Below, piece after piece: positions 34,801 through 47,000 of a stretch of DNA of 64,000 nt (the first letter of the stretch is position 1; each line of letters begins with the position of its first letter). This DNA comes from Reclinomonas americana ATCC 50394 (Eukaryota; Jakobida; Jakobea; Jakobida): the NCBI GenBank assembly GCA_048213135.1, contig PS015081.1, positions 106,785 to 170,784 on the forward strand, written 5' to 3'. The notes beneath the pieces are model-generated. The model was given only the letters and a program-made list of their open reading frames with translations. It had not been told where the DNA came from and ran no database searches. A program made the translations under genes and the position numbers.

Positions 34801-37800
34801 AGTGGCACCTCGTGTGTGTACCATAGCTGGGAGTTTGAACGGCTTGTCAGGTACTACCAATAGCATTGCTACGAGCGCTCGATTCAACGGGCCAACGGGC
34901 CTCGCATTGAGGGCAACTACTGGCGACCTGTACGTGGCGGACACAAACAACGGCGCAATTAGAATGGTTTCCACAACAGGCACAGTGTCGACGGTGGCCG
35001 GCATTGCCGGGAGTCTGGGAACTGTCGATGGCGCCGTCGGTATCGCGAAACTGAAAAGTCCCTATGGACTGGCATTCGACTCCACCAGCAATGTGCTGTA
35101 CTTTAGCGACTATACCGCACCTCGCATCGGCAAGGTGGACCTTGTTGGGCAGACGGTTACCACGGTTGTCGGCAACGGCACCGCCGCGCTCGTAGACGGC
35201 TCGTTTAGTGCGGCACGACTCATGGGTCCGGCTCACATGACACGCGCGCTGACAGGCGAGGACATTTACTTTTGCGATGCGACTGTTGCGTCTCGCGCAC
35301 GATGACAATTGCGAGCGTCTTGACTGACTTGGAAATAATATCACACAGGGCTATCGAGTGCGAGTAGTCCAGTTCGCAACCAGTACTGTTGCCACTGTTA
35401 CAGGAGCTGGCGTGGCTGGCTTTCTGGATGGCGCAGCCCTCACCGCCACTTTCAACAAGCCTTTCGGCATAGCCTGGCTCTCCGCGACGCAGCTGCTCAT
35501 TGCCGACAGTACCAACTTTCGTATTCGACTGGTGGATCTGGCGAGCAACTCTGTGTCGACAGTTGCAGGCACAGGCACGCTCGGGTTTGTTTGTATTTAG
35601 TTAGTTAGGACACCGATTCTTGTTCTGTGTGTGTGACAATTGTGTTGGAAAGGACCACGGATGGACAGTCTGCAACTGTCGGTATAGTCAGCGGCCTCGT
35701 ATCGAACGGCACCGGGTTCTTTTTTGCCGATACCGTTGAGTAGTAGCCCTTGATTTTCTTGGAATCTCTGTCTTCGTGCTAATCTACACGTACACAGTCT
35801 GCCCGTACGATTCGTATGCTTACCAACGTCACCAGTGGCGGTGAGCATGCGTGCGACCACCTACATAGTCCCCGACCGTGCACACATTTGTACTAAATGC
35901 AGCACACCTGCAGTGTGGAGTGTTAGTCACGCTGTTGGCTACGTCAATTCCGCTGGGCGTGCCGATGGCGTGTACCCGAGCGCGACGGTTTGCTCTCTTG
36001 CTGTCGTTATCCACTCTGCATTCGTGGTGCTTTGGTACGCAGACTGACGAGTGTTTTCTGTCTTTCCGTCCACAGTTATCTTCCACCGTTAGTGCTATGG
36101 AGTACAATGCAGCAATCGGGGTATTGTATTTCTCGGATACTAGCAACAACAGCATTCGAGTTGTCTGTGATAACCGTTGCGTCACTACTATCCACGGGCA
36201 CAGCGTGCCGTCTCATCTGACAACGACTTCGCTGCGCTCTTGCAGCATCGGTGACTTTTGTCGACATCACCTCATTCATCAACAACACTGTGTCGCCAAT
36301 CACTGTTACTTTATCCGGCTGCGGATTTTCTGACGTATCATCGGACGCCTCGGCTATCCAAGTAACAGATCTCTCTTCAACTCCTGTCTCCGGCATCGCG
36401 GTGACAGGTGCACTCAGCGCCTCGCAGATTTTGCTTTCGGTCACCGCGACGACGATTGCTGCTGGAAAGTACAACATGCTCATTCGCTGGTCTCAAACCT
36501 CCCAGTATCTCTTCGCATTCGCCTTTACAATCGGTGAGTGTGCTGTGCTGTGCTGTACCGTCGTCGATCAGTACGCCGAATGCACGCATATCCACGCTCA
36601 TTCTTTCCGTACAGTCACTCGCCCTGTTGTGACGTCGGTGAGCGCCGTATCAGTCATCACTGGCGTTACTGTCAGTACGCCCTACACTGTACGCGGATCA
36701 AACTTTTTGAACGTGTCGGCCGACTCGGGTGCATTGCAAGTCTCGACCAGTAACTCGATGATCAACATGGCGTCATCGATCACCACCTCGTTCGTGTTCA
36801 CCAACACCGGTGAAGCAACGGTGAACATCCTCGGATCGTCGGCCGCACCCGGAACGTATTACTTGTGGATTCGGTGGTTGCCGAAGGGACTATATGCGCT
36901 TGCTTTCACATTCACCGTCCGTTGCGTCGACAATGCTTCCTTTCTTCACGTGTGTCGCACAAAAGGAATCCTCAAGGTTTCTGCTTTCCCCCACGATACC
37001 GCAGAGGATCCCGGAGTTGTGTCCACCGTTGACGCCAGTGTCGCTGTCAGCAGCCCTCTCTCACCTGTTACCACGACAATTACCGTCACTGGTTCCAATT
37101 TCAGCAACGTCTCTGTCGACACCGATGCGCTCGCCTTCATCGGTGTTGGGTTGGGATATTTCTTGACTCCAGTTTCAGGGTTCCGTTGCTGGGCACCAGC
37201 AGCAACCGTTTCTTCCACGCAGGTGGTGCTGTTTGTGGAAGTCACCGGTGTCAGTGCTGGCTCGTACCGTGTGGCTGTACGCTGGTCGCCGGTGGCGTCG
37301 TATGTCGCGGCCTTTTCTCTGGATGTTGGTGCGTGCTACTTGGTGTGCACTCACAAGTGATTAGGGTTACCTAACGTGGCGCTTGTATCTCACAGTCACG
37401 GCTGGCACCATCTCCTCTGCGACTCCGCTGCCTGTCATCGGCAACGTCGGCGTCACCACTCCGCTGTCGTTGTTTGGCTCGGACATGCAGTCGGTAGCTG
37501 CCGACTCTGCCGCTTGCGTACTCAACGACGCGGGTGCCACTTCACTGGTAACTACGTTCGTGGATAGCACGTCCATGACAGTCATGATCCCTTCGCTGTC
37601 CCCGGGGACGTACCAACTCAGCATCCGGTGGGTGCCCCAGTCTTCCTACTCGACGACGTTTGCCTTCACTGTCGGTGCGTGCACTCACAAGACACATGTC
37701 ACGAACATTGCGGGAAAGCCTCATTCTCTTCACAGTGCCACCGGGAAGTGTGACATCGGCGGACAAGACTGTGTTCTTGAATGATGCGACGAGTGCGGTG

Positions 37801-38048
37801 ACGGTGAATGTGTCTGGCAGTGGGCTGCTGAATGTGTGTGGCGACAGCAGCGCAGTGGGTGCTGTTGCGGCAGGGTCGAACACGTTTGCCTCTGGGATCA
37901 CGGTGGCTTGCGCGTTTGTGAGCAGCACGAGCATGTCACTCGGTGTGCTTGTGAATGGAGCGAGTGCGGGGACGTATGACATGAAGGTGCGATGGTCGAC
38001 TGTGTCGCCCTACAACTCGGCGTTCAGCATCAGCGTCTGTTGCGTTGG

Positions 38049-38081
<33 letters not shown>

Positions 38082-41000
38082 AATATGGATCTGACAGAAG
38101 AATGACTGTGTGCTCTTTNNNNNNNNNNNNNNNNNNNNGTCTGTTGCGTTGGGAGAGAGAGAGAGAGAGAATGTTAAGATGGATGTGACAGAAGAATGAC
38201 TGTGTGCGTACTCCTTGTGTGTGTGTGCGTGCACAGTGTCACCGGGAAGTGTGACTGCGGCGGACAAGACTGTGTTCTTGAATGATGCGACGAGTGCGGT
38301 GACGGTGAATGTGTCTGGCAGCGGGCTGCTGAATGTGTGTGGCGACAACAGTGCAGTGGGTGCTGTTGCGGCAGGGTCGAACACGTTTGCTTCTGGGATC
38401 ACGGTGGCTTGCGCGTTTGTGAGCAGCACGAGCATGTCACTCGGTGTGCTTGTGAGTGGAGCGAGTGCGGGGACGTACACCATGAAAGTGCGGTGGTCGA
38501 CTGTGTCACCGTACAACTCGGCGTTCACCATTAGCGTCCGTTGCGTTCATGGCTGGATGTGCTGTGAGTCAGTGATTGAGCCAGTACTGACTTTATGATG
38601 TCTTATGCTGCGTCAGTTGCACCCGGCCAAGTCACGTCTGTGGAAGTGCCGCATGTGTTCAACGACACCGGAGTCGCGACCGTGGTCAAGGTGTATGGCA
38701 CTGGCTTGCTGGATGTGAGCGTCGATGCGAACGCGGTCATGATCGATGGTGCAGTGACGGCGACGTTGCAAGCCACGCTCGTCGACAGCACGTACATGAC
38801 TGTGTCAGTGCTGCCGACAAACGCTGTCAGAGGGACTTTTCCACTGAAAATTCGTTGGTCGAGTGTGTCGCCACGGCAAACAGTGTGTTCACTCAACGTT
38901 GGTTAGTTTAAATTTGGAGTGACACCGCATGCCTGTGAGTGAGCTTATGTTGATTATTCTATGTTGTTATCGCAGTGTCCACTCCCTCTGTCACATCTGT
39001 TGACAGGCTTGTCATCTTCAACAACACGGTTGCCTCGACCCTGATGACGATAACCGGTGTTTCCTTTTTCGACGTGANNNNNNNNNNNNNNNNNNNNNNN
39101 NNNNNNNNNNNNNNNNNNNNNNNNNNNNNNNNNNNNNNNNNNNNNNNNNNNNNNNNNNNNNNNNNNNNNNNNNNNNNNNNNNNNNNNNNNNNNNNNNNNN
39201 NNNNNNNNNNNNNNNNNNNNNNNNNNNNNNNNNNNNNNNNNNNNNNNNNNNNNNNNNNNNNNNNNNNNNNNNNNNNNNNNNNNNNNNNNNNNNNNNNNNN
39301 NNNNNNNNNNNNNNNNNNNNNNNNNNNNNNNNNNNNNNNNNNNNNNNNNNNNNNNNNNNNNNNNNNNNNNNNNNNNNNNNNNNNNNNNNNNNNNNNNNNN
39401 NNNNNNNNNNNNNNNNNNNNNNNNNNNNNNNNNNNNNNNNNNNNNNNNNNNNNNNNNNNNNNNNNNNNNNNNNNNNNNNNNNNNNNNNNNNNNNNNNNNN
39501 NNNNNNNNNNNNNNNNNNNNNNNNNNNNNNNNNNNNNNNNNNNNNNNNNNNNNNNNNNNNNNNNNNNNNNNNNNNNNNNNNNNNNNNNNNNNNNNNNNNN
39601 NNNNNNNNNNNNNNNNNNNNNNNNNNNNNNNNNNNNNNNNNNNNNNNNNNNNNNNNNNNNNNNNNNNNNNNNNNNNNNNNNNNNNNNNNNNNNNNNNNNN
39701 NNNNNNNNNNNNNNNNNNNNNNNNNNNNNNNNNNNNNNNNNNNNNNNNNNNNNNNNNNNNNNNNNNNNNNNNNNNNNNCGGCCGACGTTAGTTCATTTCG
39801 CATCTCTGTCAGGGGCTCCAGTGACTTTGTCGCGGGCATACCTGTCTCTAGCACGTACATCAACAACTCATCGATCACCCTTCGTGTACCGTCGCTCGGC
39901 GTCGCGGCAGGCCCGTACTCGATGCGGGTACGATGGTCGCCAACGGCGCCGTACGTGACGGCCTTCAACTTCGACATTGGTACGCAGAGTGTCGCAATCG
40001 TTCACATCCTGCTTTTCCTCTCTCACCTTTCTTGTTCCTCTGCACGCCGCAGTTGTCAAGCCGCCACAGTGGTGTCAAGAGCGCACCACTCTTGCTGCGA
40101 TTGCGGGAACCATCACGTCCATCACCGATGGCACACCAACTGGCTCCGCGTATGCCGCGTACACCTCGTGTCGGTGGATGGTGAACAGCGTCACCCCTAG
40201 TGCCACCGTCATGTTCCTGTCTGTCATGCGTATCGACACGGAGGTGAACAAGGACCAGGTGCGAGTGTACACTGGTGATGCTGGAGAGTCGGCGGCGACG
40301 CTTGTGGCATCATTTTCAGGCGACCGCATNNNNNNNNNNNNNNNNNNNNNNNNNNNNNNNNNNNNNNNNNNNNNNNNNNNNNNNNNNNNNNNNNNNNNNN
40401 NNNNNNNNNNNNNNNNNNNNNNNNNNNNNNNNNNNNNNNNNNNNNNNNNNNNNNNNNNNNNNNNNNNNNNNNNNNNNNNNNNNNNNNNNNNNNNNNNNNN
40501 NNNNNNNNNNNNNNNNNNNNNNNNNNNNNNNNNNNNNNNNNNNNNNNNNNNNNNNNNNNNNNNNNNNNNNNNNNNNNNNNNNNNNNNNNNNNNNNNNNNN
40601 NNNNNNNNNNNNNNNNNNNNNNNNNNNNNNNNNNNNNNNNNNNNNNNNNNNNNNNNNNNNNNNNNNNNNNNNNNNNNNNNNNNNNNNNNNNNNNNNNNNN
40701 NNNNNNNNNNNNNNNNNNNNNNNNNNNNNNCGGCGCACCTGTAGAGCTCTCTGGCAGTTGTGTCTGTTGTGCTGCGCCACAATATGTGTCACACACTGCT
40801 TAATCTCTTGTTGAACTCGAACGCAACAGCAACCACACTGCTAGTGGCCTTCGAGGCCGATGGAACTCAGCAACGCAGTGGCTGGGAGATTCAAGTGTAT
40901 GGTGAGTCGCTGCCGACTGTATGGAATCAGTTCCAGGGGCATGCAGCTGGCTCACCGCACAGAACAGTACCACGAGGCCTGCAGGTCACGCTCTCCGGCG

Positions 41001-44000
41001 ACGGTGGAATCTACTCATGGGGAACGACGGTAGAGCTATCGGCGACTGTCGTCGACTTGGATAATCGGTCGTCTTTTGCGTCGGTAGGCTGAAGCACGGA
41101 TATCGATCGACAGATGTACGAGCCTTCTTCTCTCATGTGTTGTACGTGTTTGCGTGTGTAGGCCGTTCCACTTGCTGTCTCTTGGAGCTGTGTCTTTTTC
41201 TCCGCCTTGGGCTCTGGCGCTGCCGAAGATTGTGGCTTGTCGTTCACCCCGGAGTTGACCAACATCGTGGGACCTGGTGGCATGCGGAACGGAACGTTTC
41301 GAAAGCAGTTGCCGTCGGTGAAATGCACTCTGTTTCACGTTTCTTATTTTCTTCGATGTACACCAGGTACGCATTCACTGTATTGGCCAAACGAGGCAGC
41401 TTCTCGGCCACGGCCAGCTCCTCCATCACTTACGGCGCCTCAAATTCCTTGTATTTGTTAGTGGTACGTGTTTACCGGTGTGAATGTCAGTGATCGTCGT
41501 TGCTCGAATGCTATGCTCACCACACTGAGGCACAGCCGAGTGCTGGCGAAACCACTTCGCAGTTGCGCAACTGGATGGAGCCGTTTGTTGTGCGCGCCGT
41601 CTTGTCGGGTGCAATTGCCGATCGATCAGATGTGACGGCCAGATTCAATGTCACCGGTGTGTGTTGCGCTTTTGTACCCTTTTTCCGCGCATTGCTCACT
41701 CGTGCACTGCGACGCAGATCTGCGCACTGCTTCCGCTGTCTCTCTCGACAAATTCGAAATCGTGCGGAACTCACGCTCGCTGCCGATTGCTTTGCGCGTC
41801 GCGGCAGGTGTGTTGGACGCTGGCACACGCTACGAGTTTGCATACGCTGCGCAAGCCGGAGGATCCGTTTGTTGCGTGTGGTGCTGGGTCGATGTCCTCC
41901 GTTGTCTGCACCAGTTGATCTGTGTGTATTTTAGTGAGCACTACACTCGAGGTGGCCATGCGACCGCGTCCCACTATCACGGGTTCGATTATGGCGACGC
42001 CGCAGCAGGGCGTTGAGCGATCCACGCTTTATACGATCACTGCACCGACGGGGAGCGGCGGCACCGGTGCGGTGCTATTCTACACATTTTACTACAATCG
42101 AGTGCGAACGGGCACTGCTGTACTCCTCGGCATGCAGCTGAACTCGACGCTGGTTACCACCCTGGAGGCCGGTGACCCAAACGACCAATACCGTGTGTCC
42201 GTTCAAGTGGAAGTCAGTGATGCGACTGGCGTAGCATCCAAGTTTCGTAAGTTGGTACATTGCACGCTCACACGTACGCCTGTTCACCAACATGCCTTTG
42301 TGATTGGCGCAGGGCGAGTTTGAACACCACAGTCATCGTCAGCCCGCAACCGAATGCAGGATCCGCGCAGCTCCAGCAGCAATTTGTAACGGGTGTGTCG
42401 ACTCTGTCGGCGATGCCGCTCCGTGACAGCGCAGATGCCGCGCAGGTGGTGGCGCGCGCATCCTATCTGCTGGCGATGCTGGAGGAGACCGATGGTCGAA
42501 CAGCAGTGCTGGCCGGTGGTACGCCGGTGTATGCGGCCATGGTCTCTGTTGCCACGCAGTTGTCGACTGCGACCGCGCTGCTGCGCCCCAGTGATATGCC
42601 GCGCGTCGTAACCGGCTTGCTCAGTTGCCTCAATTTGTCCTCCTTGTGCGTTTCTCCTTTTGTCTCCTCAAACCTTTCGTCTGTGCACTCACTTGCCTCC
42701 TCCCCGCAGTGCGCTGCCGCAGCTACCTCAGACGGAGCGCATCGCGGTCATTGGAGCCATGATTTTGTCTGCGGAGGCCGTCTCCAAGTCGTCGATCGTG
42801 AGTCAGAGTTCAGATGCTGCCTCGATACTGCAACTTGCCGATCGCCTCGCTGCAACACTGCCCGGAATCGCTCAAGCTGTGGATACAAGTACCTTGGGCA
42901 GTCGACTCACAAAGTCGGCAGAGCAGGTGCTCACCACTGCGGTGGCGGTGCAGGTATGCTGAAAGAGGAGCTCATGCAGTACACCTTCTTGTCTTACATT
43001 TCGACAACCGCAGGTTCCCGGTGATGCGCCTGCTCGCTTCGTCGGCGCCACCTTCACAATGGAGGCAGCGCACTTCTCAGCCGAACAGTCACCGACTGCC
43101 ACCACCACCGTCAAGTTCGTGGACAACAACAACGCGACAACGGTCTTGGAAGCTCTGCCTCAGTTCAATGCTGCAAGCGACTCGACATCGGCGGCTGCAT
43201 CCTTCGCCTTTCCGCGTTCATTTGCGTCCGTTGTTGGCGGGCGCAGCGACAGTGCCGTGTACATCTCCACCATGTTCGCTGCCGGTACGAATCCGTACGA
43301 CGCACTGGGTACCGGCACCGTGAATCAGGGCAGTAACAAGACAGCCCAGCTGCTCACCTCCATCCACACCTTCAAGTTGATTGACGTGACAGACTCATCA
43401 CCGATCACGGTTTCGAATCTGACGGACTGGTTTTACTTTCAACTGGGCGGCACGAACAGGACTCTGAGCGAGCAGATCGCCGGGCAGCTGGTGGGCGGTG
43501 CTCCTATTCGTTGTGCTCTCACTCTTCCAGACGCGATACTCACTCAGTAGAGTGCTGCTGCGCACAGAACAACACGCTGCGTTACATGCAGTCGTGCAAC
43601 CCGGGGAGCTACACATTCAGCACATCTGTTCAGCTCGTACCGCTGTTCAATATGTGTTCGCGAGGGGCGCCGTCTACGACGAATTCCACCGCCGCTACCT
43701 CGTCAAACACCACTCTTGCGGTCAATCCGCAGCGCGTCGACATGTGTGTGTATTGGTCGACACTGACGGGCAAGTGGAGCGCCGATGGTTGTCGCTCGTA
43801 CTTGAAGGTGCTGGAAGACGGCTTCCTGTCCGTGCTCCGTGAGATGCCATCTCTTGCTAAACAAGCCATCATTGTTTTGCAGGTCCAGGCCGGCGCTGTC
43901 GTCAACATTGTATGCGCCTGCAACCACATGACAGACTTCACTGTCGATGCGAGCGACGTGTTTGACATTCAGTTCACATTTGCAAGCCCGCTGGATGTGG

Positions 44001-47000
44001 GTGCGTTCTTTTCTGGTTCCGTCGCACACATCCTCCAGTCGTGGACGTTGTGGGTGCTTGCTGCTGTCCATGTGTTCTATGCGGTGGCCTGGTGCATTCT
44101 CTACCGCTGGGACCTCAGCCGTGATCGAGTTCTTCGACGTTACGAATCGCTCAAGTTGCTGGCACAGGAGAGAGTGGTGAGTACTTGCGTTCTTTGTTAC
44201 GCTTGTTTGTTTGTTGCACGAGTGACTGATCAACAGCACACGCTCAGGCATGGCATCAGCAGGAGCGAGGACCATTTTGCGGGAAATTCAGTTTTGCCGA
44301 ACTCGTGAAAGAAGTGTGGCGGCACCAGTACGGCGCCGAGCTTGCCAAGGAGGTGTTGCCTGTCGGCTTCATGACCAGGTTAACAACGGATGGCAACCTG
44401 TCTGTTCTTGAAGCCCGCTACTCACTATACAATCTGGTGGTGTGCGTGTAGGGTTTCAGAGCAATCGGCAGAGACTGGACCACCAAAGACCAATATCGCG
44501 TCTGCCTCGTCAGCTACGGGGAGCTCGTCGTCTGACGACGCGTTGTCGGAGCCCGATGATCGTACTTCATCATCTCTGGCGCTGTCGCATTCACCACCGT
44601 CGTCGCCACTGTCGGTTGCTCCCGACAATCCCCTTCCACACGCAGTACCTCTCGCTGTCCAATTGAGGCGACCGTCACATGCAACCCCGTGTGCGACGGC
44701 GGGTAGTGAGTCAAGGTTGCCGACTGGCGACGGGCAGAAGTCAGCAGAGGTCAGCGGAACGCGCGCCCCCATCTTTGTTTGTGGGTGCATTTCTCTAAAC
44801 TTTTCGTCACCAGCGCTTCTTGTTGGATTCACCATCGACAGTCGCGAGACGCCCATCTCTGCTGCCATTTGCGCCCAGTCCACCGGCTGGTGAGCTGTTG
44901 AGGATGTCGGTGGTTTCTCGTCTCACACTAAGCGTTACGTGTCATTGTGCATCGCAGTGTCAGCAGTTCCATCGCGGATGCTTGAAACTGCAAGAAGCCT
45001 GGTGGTATCCAAGAGCACGATTGTGACCGCTTTGATGCTCGAGGTAAGCCTTGCCGGAACACTCGTCAAATTCACCCTCTGACTTCTATCTTTTCCTCTC
45101 AAGGCGAATCGCGATGTTGCTCCCTCCGTTGCACCAAGACCACAGTCTCCCGGAGACCATGGCAGAGTGGAAAGCAATAAGGATATCCGTGATCCTGATC
45201 TCGTTCAACAATTGCGTCGTCACAGCGAAGTGATTGCGCATTTCAAGGGTGTGTCTCCCGTGTCTGTGTCTGCACTCGCCTTCGTGTCGTTGAAGCATTA
45301 TTCAACAGCGATTGTGACTCGTCTGATCGAGGCTCGGCGTCGGCAGTACGCCATAGTGCGTGCTGGAACTCAATTGGTTCGAATGTTCAAGCACGGTCAC
45401 TCGTGGCTGGCCACCATGACCACGCAACCGTTGGACAACTTTCGGCGCACGCAGAAACTCACAGTTGCGTGTCTTGTCATGCAGCACACAAATCACAACG
45501 AGTAGGAATACTCACCGTGCGCGCACACATAGGTGCTGTGGCTTGCCACCATGTGCGCCTTGTACTTCAATACCGTCCTGGCCGCACAACGAGATGTCTC
45601 TGACCTGTCGACCTTGTTCCGTGACCTCGTCATCGGCCTTATCATTGGTTCGCGAATTCATCGTTATGTGTTACGTGCTTCCACCTACAACACCGAACGC
45701 AGGAGCCACCATGGTCCCCGTATGCTTATTCGCCGGCTTTACCTTCCGATTCACCCCACGTCTACCGATGAACGACACCTGGTTCGAACGCGGCGAGACC
45801 AACTTGCGACAGCAGCTCGCCAACGCACTCCGTCTCGGCCGTGCACCTTCTACGCCGACGGAGGGATCACGTCGCTCTGAGGAGCCCCTATCCCCTCGAT
45901 CCAACGTCGAATCCTTGATGTCGCTGAGTGAGATCCAGAGTCGCCGTCGTCAGCGACAATTACGAGCCTCCAAGGGTATGATCGTGCATTCAGTGAGCTG
46001 TTTGCTTGTGGATTAAGTGTGTTCATTCTGCATTCCCATTATTGCGGCAGGAATTGTCCCCGTGGACAGCGACTTGGAGTACCACGCTGCAGATGGCACC
46101 AAAAGGCACGAGCAATGGACCACCAATTCAGCTGCTTCGGATTCTACGGCGGTACGTAGTGGATCGCTGTGAATCTCGATCTACGTGCTCTCTCTCTCTC
46201 TCTCTCTNNNNNNNNNNNNNNNNNNNNNNNNNNNNNNNNNNNNNNNNNNNNNGTCGCTCACGACGCGGATGTGTGTGCAGTCGCCCACCGCCAAGTTCAC
46301 TTCACTCGAGGCTCTTGGCAGCGAGTCATCGCACTCGCCGAGTCGGCTTGCCAAGCTGAATCGCATACAGCGATCTCCATCCAGCGGCTCTGTGGTAGTA
46401 ATCGGTGCTCGGCGATCGAGTCTTGCCAGTTTGTCGGGCAGTGAGGTGTCATTGCCGTCGCCCACCATGTTTACGGTGTGTGCACGAGTGATGAGTGCCG
46501 GCGCTTGATGTGACGCAGCTTCACTGATTGCGTCTCCCCTCCCAGTTCCGTCGCTTCAGCACGGTGCGACCTGTCGTTGGCGTCGAGTCGATGCAGAGTG
46601 TGAGTGCTCACTACAGACACCCCGTCGACCGTGCATGCTTGCTTGTAATGGCTGCGACCAACCCTCTTCTCCGCAGATGGTGGACCACAATCTGCTAACG
46701 TCTCGCCTGGTGGGGAGTATCGCACGAGGCGCCGACAGCGTCGAGAGATTCGTTGCAGACGGTCCGAGTGTGGCACGCAAACCAACAGCAAGTCGTGGTA
46801 CGTAGGTTGTACAGCAGCGAGCTTCGCTTGTCACGTGAGTGCTGACGAGTGTTGGTATGAGGCGACGCAGTCGCGTCAGAGAGTTTCATCGTGTATGATG
46901 TTGATGAGCACACGGCTGCGTCGGACAGCAGCATCAGTGGTGACCGAGCGGAGAATTCTGTGTACGATGAGGATGCTGTGGACGATCCCGACACCGTCAC

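Larger units (their letters stand above)
36245..39980 (+). repeat. Array of about 95-residue IPT-like repeats, one repeat per exon
   Basis: At least nine units start near 36245, 36613, 37005, 37395, 37735, 38238, 38615 and 38974, and after the gap at 39779. Each begins (V/I)TSV..V.(F)NNT/NDA, has V.VSGSGLLNVS.D..AV near residue 30, and ends AGTY.M.(V/I)RWS..SPY..AF...V at a GT donor. Introns separate units in the same phase, so exon shuffling or tandem duplication keeps the frame. Gaps at 38119-38138 and 39078-39778 interrupt the array. Confidence 0.8.
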
